Translations under genes and position numbers: made by a program
Notes under the pieces: generated by a model
Seen by the model: the letters and a program-made list of their open reading frames with translations, nothing else
Database searches by the model: none
Told to the model about the DNA's origin: nothing
Shown: piece by piece, positions 16,683 to 24,971 of the stretch
Layout: every line of letters begins with the position of its first letter
Numbering within the stretch: the first letter of the stretch is position 1
Origin: Mycobacterium paraense
Lineage (GTDB): Bacteria > Actinomycetota > Actinomycetes > Mycobacteriales > Mycobacteriaceae
DNA: 64,000 bases
Assembly (NCBI RefSeq): GCF_002101815.1
Contig: NZ_LQPM01000007.1
Location: 310,001 to 374,000 of the forward strand
Reading direction: 5' to 3'

Positions 16683-18626
16683 CTAGATCGCGCCTAACGA
16701 CAGGGCCTCGCGGTCGGCGAGGAACGGCATCGGCATCCAGCGAGCGGCCAGCAGCGCTTCCATCGCGTTGCCGGGCACGGGCCGGGACAACAGGAAGCCC
16801 TGCGCGCGGTGGCAGCCGTGTTGCATCAAAGTCAGTGCGGCGGCGGGTGTTTCGACCCCTTCGGCGACCAGTTGCAGGCCGAACGCCTCGGCCAACCCGA
16901 TGATCGCCCGGACGATGGCCAGGTCGCCGGCGTTGGTGCCCAGGTCACGCACGAAGCCGGTGTCGATCTTGAGCATGTCGACCGGAAGCGACTTCAGGTG
17001 CGACAGAACCGCATAGCCGGTGCCGAAGTCGTCGATGGCGATCTGGACGCCGACCTCCTTCAGCTCGTGCAGCGTCTTGCGGGTGGTTTCGATGTCGTGC
17101 ACCACGGCACGCTCGGTGATCTCCAGGCAGACCGATCCGCCGTCGATGCCGAACTCCTCGATGGTGTCGGCGACGCTGCGCACGAAGCCGCGCGTGATCA
17201 GCTGGATGGGCGAGACGTTGATGCGCAGTACGGCGCTCTGCCCGACGCCGTTGGCCCGCCACCGGCTGAATTCGGCGCAGGCGCTGCGCATCACCCACCG
17301 GCCCAGCTCGCCGGCCAGGTTGGTCGATTCCGCCACCCCGATGAACGAATCCGGCAGCAGCAGACCCCAAATCGGGTGCCGCCAGCGGACCAGCGCCTCG
17401 GCGGCGACGATGGCCCCGGTCCACAGGTCGACCTCGGGCAGGTAATGCAGCAGCAGCGCCTCGCTGTCGATGTCGCCCTGCAGATGCAGCTCGATGTCGT
17501 TGCGGAAGGCGCTTTTCAGCGACATGTCGTCGGTGGACAGCGCGACCTGGTTGCCGCCCCCGCGCTTGGCGGTCAGCACGGCCTCGTCGGCCCGGCGCAA
17601 CAGGTCGGTGCTGTTGTCGCGCCCCGGCATGCCCACCGCCAGCCCGATGCTCACGGTGCGGGTGATCATGTGCCCGCCGATCGCCAGGCGCTCGCGCAGC
17701 ATGGTCCCGAGGCGGCGCGCGAACGACTCCGCGGTCCCGGTCGACATCGCCTGGTCCGGGATGACGACGAACTCGTCGCCACCCAGCCGGGCGATCATCG
17801 CCTGGCTGCCCGCGCAGACCCGAATGCGTTGCGCGAAAACGCGGATGAACCAGTCGCCGGCGGTGTGGCCGAGGTAGTCGTTGATCGGCTTGAGCCGGTC
17901 CAGATCGAGGTACAACACCGCGACGGGCCCCGGATTGCCCGGCGCGAGCCGTTCGGTCAGGTGCGCGACTAACGCCCGCCGGTTGTACAGGCCGGTCAGG
18001 TCGTCGTGCTCGGCGAGGTAGCGCAGCCTTTCCTCCGCGGCGATGCGGGCCTGCAGCTGGGCGAACAGCGCCGCGACCGCCTCCAGCGTGTTGATCTCTT
18101 CCTGCTTCCACTTCCGGGCGCCGTTCTTCACGAAACCGAGCACGCCGGTGGTGGTGTCGCCGGAGACCAGCGGTGCGGCCGCCACCGACGGCGACGCCGG
18201 TTGCTTGGCACCCGCCCAGCGGCCGAATCCGCGGTTGTTCTGCTCCGGGCGGATCACGACCGGCTTGCGACCGTGCTCGCACTGCGCGAGCACCGGGTCG
18301 GCGCTGGTGAAGTGGACGACGGCCACCGGATCCGGGTCCGGAATGTCGGTGCGCGGCGGCCACTCCGCCACCAGCACCGAGGCGCGGATGTCGTGGTCGT
18401 GGTGGCGCAGGAAGCTGGCGTCCAGGTTGAACTGCTCGACGAGCTGGGCGAGCACCCTCTCGCTCACCTGGGTCGCAGTGGATCCGGTGGCCTCCATCAG
18501 CTGCGTGGCGACGGAGGTGACGACGAGATCCAGGCTGCGCGGCAAGGACTCCTCCGATCGGGCACGTGTCCCAGCTGGGCTTGCGTTTTCAGGGGCCCAA
18601 TCAAGGATTTTCCGCGATGACTGCAT
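16683..18626 (-). CDS. GAF-GGDEF-EAL cyclic di-GMP enzyme (Rv1354c-like)
   Basis: A 647-residue cytosolic protein. Residues about 35-195 form a GAF sensor and about 200-365 a diguanylate cyclase domain with intact G-G-D-E-F at 282-286. Residues about 385-630 form a phosphodiesterase domain with intact E-A-L at 410-412, R-I-N-V-S-P, E-I-T-E-R, D-D-F-G-T-G-Y, K-I-D and V-A-E-G-V-E-T. Both synthesis and breakdown of c-di-GMP are therefore possible. The R-x-x-D product-inhibition site is not present upstream of G-G-D-E-F (G-S-Q-A sits there). The domain order matches M. tuberculosis Rv1354c. Lying five bases from the lipoprotein gene and behind the exopolysaccharide operon, it may tune polymer production. 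No better start than the ATG at 18626 was seen. Confidence 0.92.
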   Translation of the reverse strand: MQSSRKILDWAPENASPAGTRARSEESLPRSLDLVVTSVATQLMEATGSTATQVSERVLAQLVEQFNLDASFLRHHDHDIRASVLVAEWPPRTDIPDPDPVAVVHFTSADPVLAQCEHGRKPVVIRPEQNNRGFGRWAGAKQPASPSVAAAPLVSGDTTTGVLGFVKNGARKWKQEEINTLEAVAALFAQLQARIAAEERLRYLAEHDDLTGLYNRRALVAHLTERLAPGNPGPVAVLYLDLDRLKPINDYLGHTAGDWFIRVFAQRIRVCAGSQAMIARLGGDEFVVIPDQAMSTGTAESFARRLGTMLRERLAIGGHMITRTVSIGLAVGMPGRDNSTDLLRRADEAVLTAKRGGGNQVALSTDDMSLKSAFRNDIELHLQGDIDSEALLLHYLPEVDLWTGAIVAAEALVRWRHPIWGLLLPDSFIGVAESTNLAGELGRWVMRSACAEFSRWRANGVGQSAVLRINVSPIQLITRGFVRSVADTIEEFGIDGGSVCLEITERAVVHDIETTRKTLHELKEVGVQIAIDDFGTGYAVLSHLKSLPVDMLKIDTGFVRDLGTNAGDLAIVRAIIGLAEAFGLQLVAEGVETPAAALTLMQHGCHRAQGFLLSRPVPGNAMEALLAARWMPMPFLADREALSLGAI

Positions 18627-18726
18627 TCGGCCCGGGGCAGGTCACGAATTGCTGCGAAGCGTATCATGTGCGACCCGGCTCAGCCCGGGTCAAGCTGGCC
18701 GCCAACGAGGATGGGAAACCCGCGAA

Positions 18727-19521
18727 ATGTCCGTCGCACGCTCGGCGAAACGTCGGCTCGCGCCGGCGGCGAAGACCTTGGCGCCACGGCTGTTCTGGCG
18801 GCGCAAATTCCGGATCCTGCGACGGCTGGGCGAGTCCCGCCCGGACGTGCAACTGGTTGCGTCCCTGTGCGATCCCGCCCGCGTCTCGCTGGACATCGGG
18901 GCCGACGTCGGCGAGTTCACCATCGCGATGCTGGCGTCGTCGCGCTCGGTGATCGCGTTCGAGCCCCGGCCGGCTCAGGCCCGCGAGCTGGCGGCGATGT
19001 TCGACGCGGTCGGCGCAGCGGTCCGGGTGGAGGCCGTGGCGCTGTCGGACCAGCCGGGCGTGACCACGATGCGCGTGGTCGAATCCGACCCGGGCCGCAG
19101 CACGATCGACACGGGCAACGCCCTCGGCGACGCTGACGGCAGCGCCGTCCGCGACATCGACGTGCCGGTCAGGCGACTCGACGATCTGGGCCTCGACGAC
19201 GTCGGCATGATCAAGATCGACGTCGAGGGCCACGAACTGGCCGTGCTGCGCGGCGCCGTGGACACCCTCACCCGCAACCGGCCGGCGGTGCTGGTCGAAG
19301 CCGAGGAACGCCATCACCGGGGCGCCGTCGCCGCGATCACCGAGTTGCTGGCGGGCCTGGGCTACCAGGGCTACTTCGACGGCGGCGACGGCCGCCGGCC
19401 CGTCGAAGAGTTCGATGCGGCCGCCCACCAGGACCCGGCGAACATCGGCGGCCGGGAGGACGGCTGGGCGGCCCGGGGCGTCTACGTCAACAACTTCGTC
19501 TTCGTCCCGAAGGGCGAGTGA
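18727..19521 (+). CDS. FkbM-family SAM-dependent methyltransferase
   Basis: A 264-residue protein. The SAM motif I is L-D-I-G-A-D-V-G-E-F-T. An acidic strand follows, V-I-A-F-E-P-R-P. The FkbM hallmark M-I-K-I-D-V-E-G-H-E comes near residue 160 and V-L-V-E-A-E-E follows. FkbM proteins methylate sugar hydroxyls or related groups. The ATG at 18727 was chosen because the upstream in-frame region belongs to the promoter side of the divergent c-di-GMP gene. It sits alone between that gene and the oxidoreductase/sigma pair; a role in decorating the exopolysaccharide is plausible but unproven. Confidence 0.82.
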   Translation: MSVARSAKRRLAPAAKTLAPRLFWRRKFRILRRLGESRPDVQLVASLCDPARVSLDIGADVGEFTIAMLASSRSVIAFEPRPAQARELAAMFDAVGAAVRVEAVALSDQPGVTTMRVVESDPGRSTIDTGNALGDADGSAVRDIDVPVRRLDDLGLDDVGMIKIDVEGHELAVLRGAVDTLTRNRPAVLVEAEERHHRGAVAAITELLAGLGYQGYFDGGDGRRPVEEFDAAAHQDPANIGGREDGWAARGVYVNNFVFVPKGE

Positions 19522-19545
19522 GACAGCTCACAGTCGCGCCGCGGC

Positions 19546-19572
19546 TGTCACGGCGGGGCGGGCTCCGGTGTC
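19546..19572 (+). promoter_or_regulatory. Candidate ECF41-type promoter
   Basis: TGTCACG at 19546-19552 is followed after 16 bases by TGTC at 19569-19572, about 37 bases before the ATG at 19609. ECF41 sigma factors are reported to use TGTCACA in the -35 region and CGTC in the -10 region, so each element differs by one base. The downstream pair encodes an oxidoreductase and an ECF41-type sigma factor, which fits autoregulation. Confidence 0.5.
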
Positions 19573-19608
19573 TCAAGGGCAAGAGTCCCGTGAGAGTAGG
19601 AGACAGAC

Positions 19609-20796
19609 ATGACCGAGCCGGCCGCCCCAAGCACCCACGTCGTCGTCGTCGGCGGCGGATACGCCGGAACCCTGGCCGCCAACCACCTGCGTCAGCGCGC
19701 CGGCGTCGAGATCACCCTGATCAACCCGCGACCGGTCTTCGTGGAGCGGATCCGCCTGCACCAGTTGGTCGCCGACACCAGCGCCGCGATCGCCGACTAC
19801 GACAGCCTGCTGGGCGACGGCATCGGGCTGATCGTCGACACCGTCGACCGGATCGTGCCCGCCGAGCGCCGGGTGGTGCTGGGCTCGGGCGCCGAACTGG
19901 ACTACGACTATTTGATCTACGCCGTCGGCAGCACCGGCGCCGTGCCGGTGACGGTCCCCGGGGTGGCGGAGTTCGCCCACTCGGTCGCCGACCTGGAAAG
20001 CGCGCAGCGGCTGCACTACGCGCTGGCCGACCTGCCGCTGTCCGCGCCGATCACCGTCGTCGGCGGCGGGCTGACCGGCATCGAGACGGCGTCCGAGCTG
20101 GCCGAGCTGGGACGCCCGGTGACCCTGGTCTGCGGCGGCCTGCTCGGTCCGTCGCTGAGCAGGCGGGGCCGGCGGTCGGTGGCCAAGCAACTGCGCGGCC
20201 TCGAGGTGAACGTGCTCGAATCCGTCTCCGTCACCGAGGTGCGCTGGGACGCGGTGGTCCTCAGCAACGGCGCGGTGCTGCCCAGCGCGGCGACGGTGTG
20301 GACGGCCGGGTTCACCGTGCCCGACCTGGCCGCGCGCAGCGGGCTGAGCACCGACGCGGTGGGCCGGCTGCTCACCGACGAGACGCTGACCAGCATCGAC
20401 GACACCCGCATCGTCGCCGCCGGTGACGCGGCCGCGCCGTCGGGCCAGCCGCTGCGGATGAGCTGCCAGGCCGCCGGGCCGCTGGGCGCCCAGGCCGCCA
20501 ACACCGTGCTCAGTCGCATCGCCGGGGACACCCCGGCGCCGCTGGACCAGGCGTTCACCGGGCAGTGCATCAGCGTGGGGCGCTCGCACGCCACCGTTCA
20601 GCTCGCCCGCAAGGACGACACCCCGGTGGAGCTGTACCTCGGCGGCCGGTTCGCGGCGTCGGTGAAGGAAACGGTGTGCAAGGGCACGCTGTGGGCCATC
20701 CGCCGCGAGGCCGCCAAGCCGGGCTCGTACTTCTGGTTCAAGGGGGGTCGGCGGCTCGAGCAGTCCCCGGCCGACGAGCGGGTCGCGTTGCCATGA
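19609..20796 (+). CDS. NAD(P)/FAD-dependent oxidoreductase (type II NADH dehydrogenase-like)
   Basis: A 395-residue flavoprotein. It has two Rossmann motifs, V-V-V-V-G-G-G-Y-A-G near the N-terminus for FAD and I-T-V-V-G-G-G-L-T-G-I-E near residue 145 for NAD(P)H, and the FAD contact V-A-A-G-D-A-A-A near residue 270. No redox cysteine pair of the disulfide reductase kind is seen, so it resembles NDH-2/ferredoxin reductase-like quinone reductases. A GAGAG-TAGGAG purine run precedes the ATG. Its stop overlaps the ATG of the sigma factor gene (ATGA), so the two are co-transcribed. ECF41 sigma factors are commonly linked to oxidoreductases of this kind, and this gene is probably a main target. Confidence 0.82.
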   Translation: MTEPAAPSTHVVVVGGGYAGTLAANHLRQRAGVEITLINPRPVFVERIRLHQLVADTSAAIADYDSLLGDGIGLIVDTVDRIVPAERRVVLGSGAELDYDYLIYAVGSTGAVPVTVPGVAEFAHSVADLESAQRLHYALADLPLSAPITVVGGGLTGIETASELAELGRPVTLVCGGLLGPSLSRRGRRSVAKQLRGLEVNVLESVSVTEVRWDAVVLSNGAVLPSAATVWTAGFTVPDLAARSGLSTDAVGRLLTDETLTSIDDTRIVAAGDAAAPSGQPLRMSCQAAGPLGAQAANTVLSRIAGDTPAPLDQAFTGQCISVGRSHATVQLARKDDTPVELYLGGRFAASVKETVCKGTLWAIRREAAKPGSYFWFKGGRRLEQSPADERVALP

Positions 20797-21695
20797 CGGG
20801 CGCATCCGAGCACGCCGACCGGTTCACGCTGCTGCGGCCGTTGCTGTTCACGATCGCCTACGAGATCCTCGGCTCGGCGACCGAGGCCGACGACGTGCTG
20901 CAGGACAGCTACCTGCGCTGGGCGGGCGTGGACCTGGGAGGCGTGCGCGACACCAAGTCCTACCTCGCCCAGCTGGTCACCCGGCAGGCGCTCAACGCGC
21001 TGCGCGCCGACGCGCGTCGCCGCGAGGAGTACGTGGGCCCGTGGCTGCCCGAGCCGCTGCTGCTCGACGACCAGGATCCCTCGGCCGATGTCGTTCTGGC
21101 GGAATCGGTTTCGATGGCGATGCTGGTCTTGCTGGAGACCCTGAGCCCCGACGAGCGGGCGGTGTTCGTGCTGCGCGAGGTGTTCGGTTTCGACTACCGC
21201 GAGATCGCCGAGGCGGTCGGGAAGCCGGCGCCGACCGTGCGCCAGGTGGCGCACCGCGCGCGCGAACACGTCCGGGCGCGGCGGAAGCGGTTCGACGCGG
21301 CGGATCCGGAACGTAACGCCGAGATCACCGCCCAGTTCCTGGCCGCGGCGGCCACCGGCGACGTGGAAGCGCTGATGACGATGCTCGCGCCCGACGCCAC
21401 CTGGACGGCCGACAGCGGCGGCATCGTCAGCGCCGCGCGCCGGCCGGTGGTCGGCGCCGACCGGGTGGCACGGGCGATCGCCGGGCTGATGCGCCGGGCC
21501 GCGGGCATGGCTGGGGCGCGCGTCGACATGGTCACCTGCAACAGCGCCCCGGCGGTGTTGCTCTACCTCGGCGACCAGCTGGAAGGGGTGATCACGCTGG
21601 AGATCTCCGACGGCAAGATCACCAACTTCTACGTGATGCGCAACCCGCAGAAACTGGCGGCTTTGGCCAGCGCCCGCGACATCAGCCGCGGCTGA
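20793..21695 (+). CDS. ECF41-type sigma factor with SnoaL-like C-terminal extension (SigJ-like)
   Basis: A 300-residue sigma-70 family protein. Region 2 includes D-D-V-L-Q-D-S-Y-L-R-W. Region 4 includes L-S-P-D-E-R-A-V-F-V-L-R-E-V-F and the helix-turn-helix Y-R-E-I-A-E-A-V-G. Residues about 185-300 form a SnoaL/NTF2-like domain. The ECF41 hallmark W-L-P-E-P is intact at 84-88 between regions 2 and 4. The second hallmark, usually D-G-G-G-K, is altered to D-S-G-G-I at 207-211. In ECF41 proteins the C-terminal domain replaces a separate anti-sigma factor, so the alteration could change activity control. It is coupled to the upstream oxidoreductase by ATGA. Confidence 0.88.
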   Translation: MTGASEHADRFTLLRPLLFTIAYEILGSATEADDVLQDSYLRWAGVDLGGVRDTKSYLAQLVTRQALNALRADARRREEYVGPWLPEPLLLDDQDPSADVVLAESVSMAMLVLLETLSPDERAVFVLREVFGFDYREIAEAVGKPAPTVRQVAHRAREHVRARRKRFDAADPERNAEITAQFLAAAATGDVEALMTMLAPDATWTADSGGIVSAARRPVVGADRVARAIAGLMRRAAGMAGARVDMVTCNSAPAVLLYLGDQLEGVITLEISDGKITNFYVMRNPQKLAALASARDISRG

Positions 21696-21728
21696 GCGAC
21701 GGGCGTGCCGCTCTGTCAAGCTAGGTCG

Positions 21729-22982
21729 GTGCGAATCGACCGGCTTGGCGACCTGGGCGCCGCGCCCCGGGTGCTCCGCGCCGTCGGCGACGCCACCGGC
21801 CGGCTCGGCCTGCCGCCGCCCGCCGCGCTGACCGGCGAGTGGTTCGGCGCGCTGGCGGTGATCGCACCCAGCGTGGCCGCGCGGCCGGTGCCCGCCGCCG
21901 ACGCGTTCGCGGTCCCGCAGGCCGCGCCGGCGCCCGATTCGCAGGCGGTGGGCGGCGGCTGGATCGGCTACCTGTCCTACCCCGACCCCGGCGCCGACGG
22001 GCGCGGCAACCGGATCCCCGAGGCCGCGGGCGGCTGGACCGACTGCGTGTTGCGCCGCGACCGCGACGGGCAGTGGTGGTACGAAAGCCTGTCCGGGGCC
22101 CCGATGCCGGACTGGCTGGCCACCGCGCTGGCGGCCCGGCCGTCGCCGCCGCGCGACTGCCGGATCGACTGGGGCGCCGCCGACCGGGCGACCCACCGCG
22201 ACGGGGTCCTGTCCTGCCTGGAGGCCATCCGCGCCGGCGAGGTGTATCAGGCCTGCGTATGCACGCAATTCACCGGCCCCGTCACCGGCGCCCCGCTCGA
22301 CTTCTTCATCGACGGGGTCGCGCGGACGTCGCCGGCCCGGGCGGCCTACGTCGCCGGGCCCTGGGGGGCGGTGGCGTCGCTGTCCCCGGAGCTTTTCCTG
22401 CGGCGCCGCGGAACGGTCGTGGCGTCCAGCCCCATCAAGGGCACCCTGCCCCTGGACGCGTGGCCGTCGGCGCTGCGGGCCTCGGCCAAAGAGGTCGCCG
22501 AAAACATCATGATCGTGGACCTGGTCCGCAATGACCTGGGCCGCGTCGCGGTCGTCGGCACGGTCACCGTGCCCGAGCTGCTGGTGGTGCGGCGCGCGCC
22601 CGGCGTGTGGCACCTGGTTTCCACGGTGTCGGCGCGGGTTCCCCCCGACCTCCCGATGTCGGCGCTGCTGGACGCCGCATTCCCCCCGGCCTCCGTCACC
22701 GGAACCCCGAAACACCGTGCCCGACAACTGATTTCGCAATGGGAGCAGCATCGCCGCGGAATATACTGCGGCACAATTGGTCTGGCGTCACCCATCGCCG
22801 GCTGCGAGCTGAACGTCGCGATCCGCACCGTCGAGTTCGACGCCCGGGGCGGCGCCGTGCTGGGGGTCGGCGGCGGGATCACCGCCGACTCCGATCCCGA
22901 CGCCGAATTCCTGGAATGCCTGCACAAGGCCGCCCCGATCGTCGGGCTGCCGTCCGTCGCGGCCGCGGCGTCCGTGGGCTAG
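21729..22982 (+). CDS. pabB: Aminodeoxychorismate synthase component I
   Basis: A 417-residue chorismate-binding enzyme (homologue of M. tuberculosis Rv1005c) that makes 4-amino-4-deoxychorismate for folate synthesis. The C-terminal domain holds the family motifs S-P-E-L-F, the P-I-K-G-T-L-P lysine site, K-E-V-A-E-N-I-M-I-V-D-L-V-R-N-D, S-T-V-S-A, F-P-P-A-S-V-T-G-T-P-K, and R-G-I-Y-C-G-T-I-G. The GTG at 21729 (reading V-R-I-D-R-L-G-D-L-G) is preferred over a GTG 24 bases upstream because I recall Rv1005c starting at that point. The following genes are in the same relative order and orientation as Rv1004c and Rv1003 in M. tuberculosis. Confidence 0.9.
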   Translation: MRIDRLGDLGAAPRVLRAVGDATGRLGLPPPAALTGEWFGALAVIAPSVAARPVPAADAFAVPQAAPAPDSQAVGGGWIGYLSYPDPGADGRGNRIPEAAGGWTDCVLRRDRDGQWWYESLSGAPMPDWLATALAARPSPPRDCRIDWGAADRATHRDGVLSCLEAIRAGEVYQACVCTQFTGPVTGAPLDFFIDGVARTSPARAAYVAGPWGAVASLSPELFLRRRGTVVASSPIKGTLPLDAWPSALRASAKEVAENIMIVDLVRNDLGRVAVVGTVTVPELLVVRRAPGVWHLVSTVSARVPPDLPMSALLDAAFPPASVTGTPKHRARQLISQWEQHRRGIYCGTIGLASPIAGCELNVAIRTVEFDARGGAVLGVGGGITADSDPDAEFLECLHKAAPIVGLPSVAAAASVG

Positions 22983-23115
22983 AGCCGTCGGTTAGGTGAA
23001 ACCTCAGCGCCCCGACCATGAATTTCGGATAATGCCCCACGCCGCGTGCCGGGCCGTCCTAAGCTTCAGGGATTGACCCGCGCCGATCGCGAGTCGACAG
23101 CTTTAGGGGGCCGTC

Positions 23116-24096
23116 ATGAGAATCGCCGTCTTGGGCGCCGCGGCGTCCGCCCTGATGGGCGGGACGCTCGCCGTTACGCCTCTGACCTCGGTCAGCACGC
23201 CGCTGCCGGCCGCCGGGCCATGCACCAGCGGCGGGGCGGGCTGCCAGAAGGTGGCGCAGGTCCTGATGCCCGAGACGCCGAAGCCGTCCGGGCCGGGCGC
23301 CGAGGCCGCGGCGGGTCCGCCCACGCCGTTCCAACAGGCGGCCAACGTGACCGGCCCCGGCACGCCTCCCGCGCCGGGCGGCCCCGCGGCCGCCGCGGTG
23401 CCCGGGGGAAGCTCGCCGGGAGTCAGCATCGGCGGGGCGCCGGGCGGCGGCGCCCCCGGGGCCGGCGTAGGCGTGCCCGGGGTGCCTGACCTGGCCGGAC
23501 TTCCGGACCCCAACCTCGTGCTGCCGGCCTTGGCCGGGCTACCGGCCGCCGCGGCCATCCCGAACGACGCGGCCGTCGCGCTGTCCGTCGTGCAGGGCGT
23601 CGTCGGCGTGGGCGGCAGCGTCGTGGGCATCGGGACGGGTGTCGTCGCCACGGCGTCGACCGCCGCCATCGCGCTCGTCTACCTCAAGCAGGCGGGGCTG
23701 CTGCCCGCCAACTTCACGCTGGGCATCCCCGGCGTGGGGGTCCCGGCCCTCCCCGGGTTCGGCCTCGCCGGCCTGCCCGTCGCGGCGGCGGCCGTCCCCG
23801 GCGCGGCCGCGGCCATCCCGGCGGTGTTGGCGTCGGTCCCGGCGGGGCTCCCCGCGGGCCTGCCCGCGCTGCCGGCGGCACCCGCGCTGCCGGCGGCGCC
23901 GCCGATCCCCGCGTTGCCGCCACTTCCGGCCGGCCCACCGGCCCTGCCCGCGCTTCCCGCGCTGCCCCCGCTCCCCGCGGGTCCGCCGGCGCTGCCGGCC
24001 CTGCCGGCGCCTCCGCCGCTGCCGGGTCCGCCGCCACTGCCGCACCCGCGGTTGTGCACCCCGGGCTTCGGCCCCATCGGGGTCTGCACCCCCTGA
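23116..24096 (+). CDS. Secreted Pro/Ala/Gly/Leu-rich protein (Rv1004c-like)
   Basis: A 326-residue low-complexity protein. It has a short N-terminal signal-like segment (M-R-I-A-V-L-G-A-A-A) and a cysteine pair (C-T-S-G-G-A-G-C) near residue 36. A hydrophobic Ala/Val/Gly stretch spans about residues 150-200, and a tail of repeated L-P-A-L-P/P-P-L-P-A-G units runs from residue about 240 to near the end. The reading frame is intact, with an AGGGGG purine run before the ATG. It occupies the place of Rv1004c between pabB and rsmI. A surface or wall-spanning role is likely, but no function can be named. The proline-leucine repeats could be prone to length change. Confidence 0.7.
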   Translation: MRIAVLGAAASALMGGTLAVTPLTSVSTPLPAAGPCTSGGAGCQKVAQVLMPETPKPSGPGAEAAAGPPTPFQQAANVTGPGTPPAPGGPAAAAVPGGSSPGVSIGGAPGGGAPGAGVGVPGVPDLAGLPDPNLVLPALAGLPAAAAIPNDAAVALSVVQGVVGVGGSVVGIGTGVVATASTAAIALVYLKQAGLLPANFTLGIPGVGVPALPGFGLAGLPVAAAAVPGAAAAIPAVLASVPAGLPAGLPALPAAPALPAAPPIPALPPLPAGPPALPALPALPPLPAGPPALPALPAPPPLPGPPPLPHPRLCTPGFGPIGVCTP

Positions 24097-24109
24097 CGTG
24101 CGGCGCGGC

Positions 24110-24946
24110 TCAGCCGCCGCGTGATTGCAGCACCGCGTCGTAGAGCTGGCGCGTGCGCACGTCCGGATGACCCGCGGCCACCTCGCTGCACGCGTCCTTG
24201 ACCCGCACACCCGCGGCGACCAGGGTCTCGACCTCGGCCACCAGGGACTCGACGTCGGCGCGCGGGGTCGCGCCGGCCAGCACGACGGTGATCTCGCCGA
24301 GCACCCCGTCGTCCGCCCACGCCGCCAGCTCGTCGAGCGTGCCGCGCACCACTTCCTCGTGCACCTTGGTCAGCTCCCGGCACACCACCGCCCGTCGCGC
24401 CCCGCCGAGCTCCTCCACCGCGTCGCGCAGGCACGCGCCCAGCCGGCGCGGGGATTCAAAGAACACGCAGGTGCGCCGCTCGTCGGCCAGCGAGGCGAAC
24501 CACGATCGGCGCGCCGACTTCTTGCGCGGGGCGAAACCCTCGAAGCAGAACCGTTCCGACGGCAGGCCCGACACGGCGAGCGCGGTCGTCACCGCCGACG
24601 GCCCCGGCAGGCAGGTCACGGGAACCCCGGCCTCGACGCACGCCGCGACCAGCCGGTAGCCCGGGTCGCTGATCAGCGGCATCCCGGCGTCGCTGACCAG
24701 CAGCACCGTCGCACCGGCCTGCATCGCGTCGACGAGCCCGGGCACCCGGGCGGCCTCGACCCGGTCGTACAGGCTGACCAGCCGGCCGGTGATCCCCACG
24801 TCCAGCGCTTTGGCCAGCACGCGCACCCGCCGGGTGTCCTCGGCGGCCACCACGTCGGCGCGGGCCAGCGCGTCGATCAGGCGTGGCGAGGCATCCGACG
24901 GCTGGCCCAGGGGGGTCGCGCCCAGCAATAGGCGGCCGGAGGTCAT
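24110..24946 (-). CDS. rsmI: 16S rRNA (cytidine-1402-2'-O)-methyltransferase
   Basis: A 278-residue SAM-dependent enzyme that adds the 2'-O-methyl group to C1402 of 16S rRNA in the decoding centre. Family motifs are G-x-L-x-L-x-A-T-P-L-G at the start, A-E-D-T-R-R-V, V-S-D-A-G-M-P-L-I-S-D-P-G-Y, L-P-G-P-S-A-V-T-T-A-L, G-F-A-P-R-K and C-R-E-L-T-K-V-H-E-E. The ATG at 24946 begins M-T-S-G-R-L-L-L-G. It lies 25 bases from the divergent pmt start. Homologue of M. tuberculosis Rv1003, which is divergent from pmt in the same way. Confidence 0.95.
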   Translation of the reverse strand: MTSGRLLLGATPLGQPSDASPRLIDALARADVVAAEDTRRVRVLAKALDVGITGRLVSLYDRVEAARVPGLVDAMQAGATVLLVSDAGMPLISDPGYRLVAACVEAGVPVTCLPGPSAVTTALAVSGLPSERFCFEGFAPRKKSARRSWFASLADERRTCVFFESPRRLGACLRDAVEELGGARRAVVCRELTKVHEEVVRGTLDELAAWADDGVLGEITVVLAGATPRADVESLVAEVETLVAAGVRVKDACSEVAAGHPDVRTRQLYDAVLQSRGG

Positions 24947-24971
24947 GACGGACAGCCTACGATCGACACCG

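Noticed and set aside
15106..16686. 526-codon + strand frame opposite the lipoprotein gene
   Set aside because: No motif, Arg/Val/His-rich, opposite a protein with a clear lipobox and barrel-like motifs; a shadow.
23860..24060. GC-rich repetitive stretch resembling a tandem DNA repeat or PE_PGRS-like region
   Set aside because: The repeats are Pro-Ala-Leu codon runs within the open frame of the secreted Rv1004c-like protein, not Gly-Gly-Ala PGRS repeats, and there is no PE domain.
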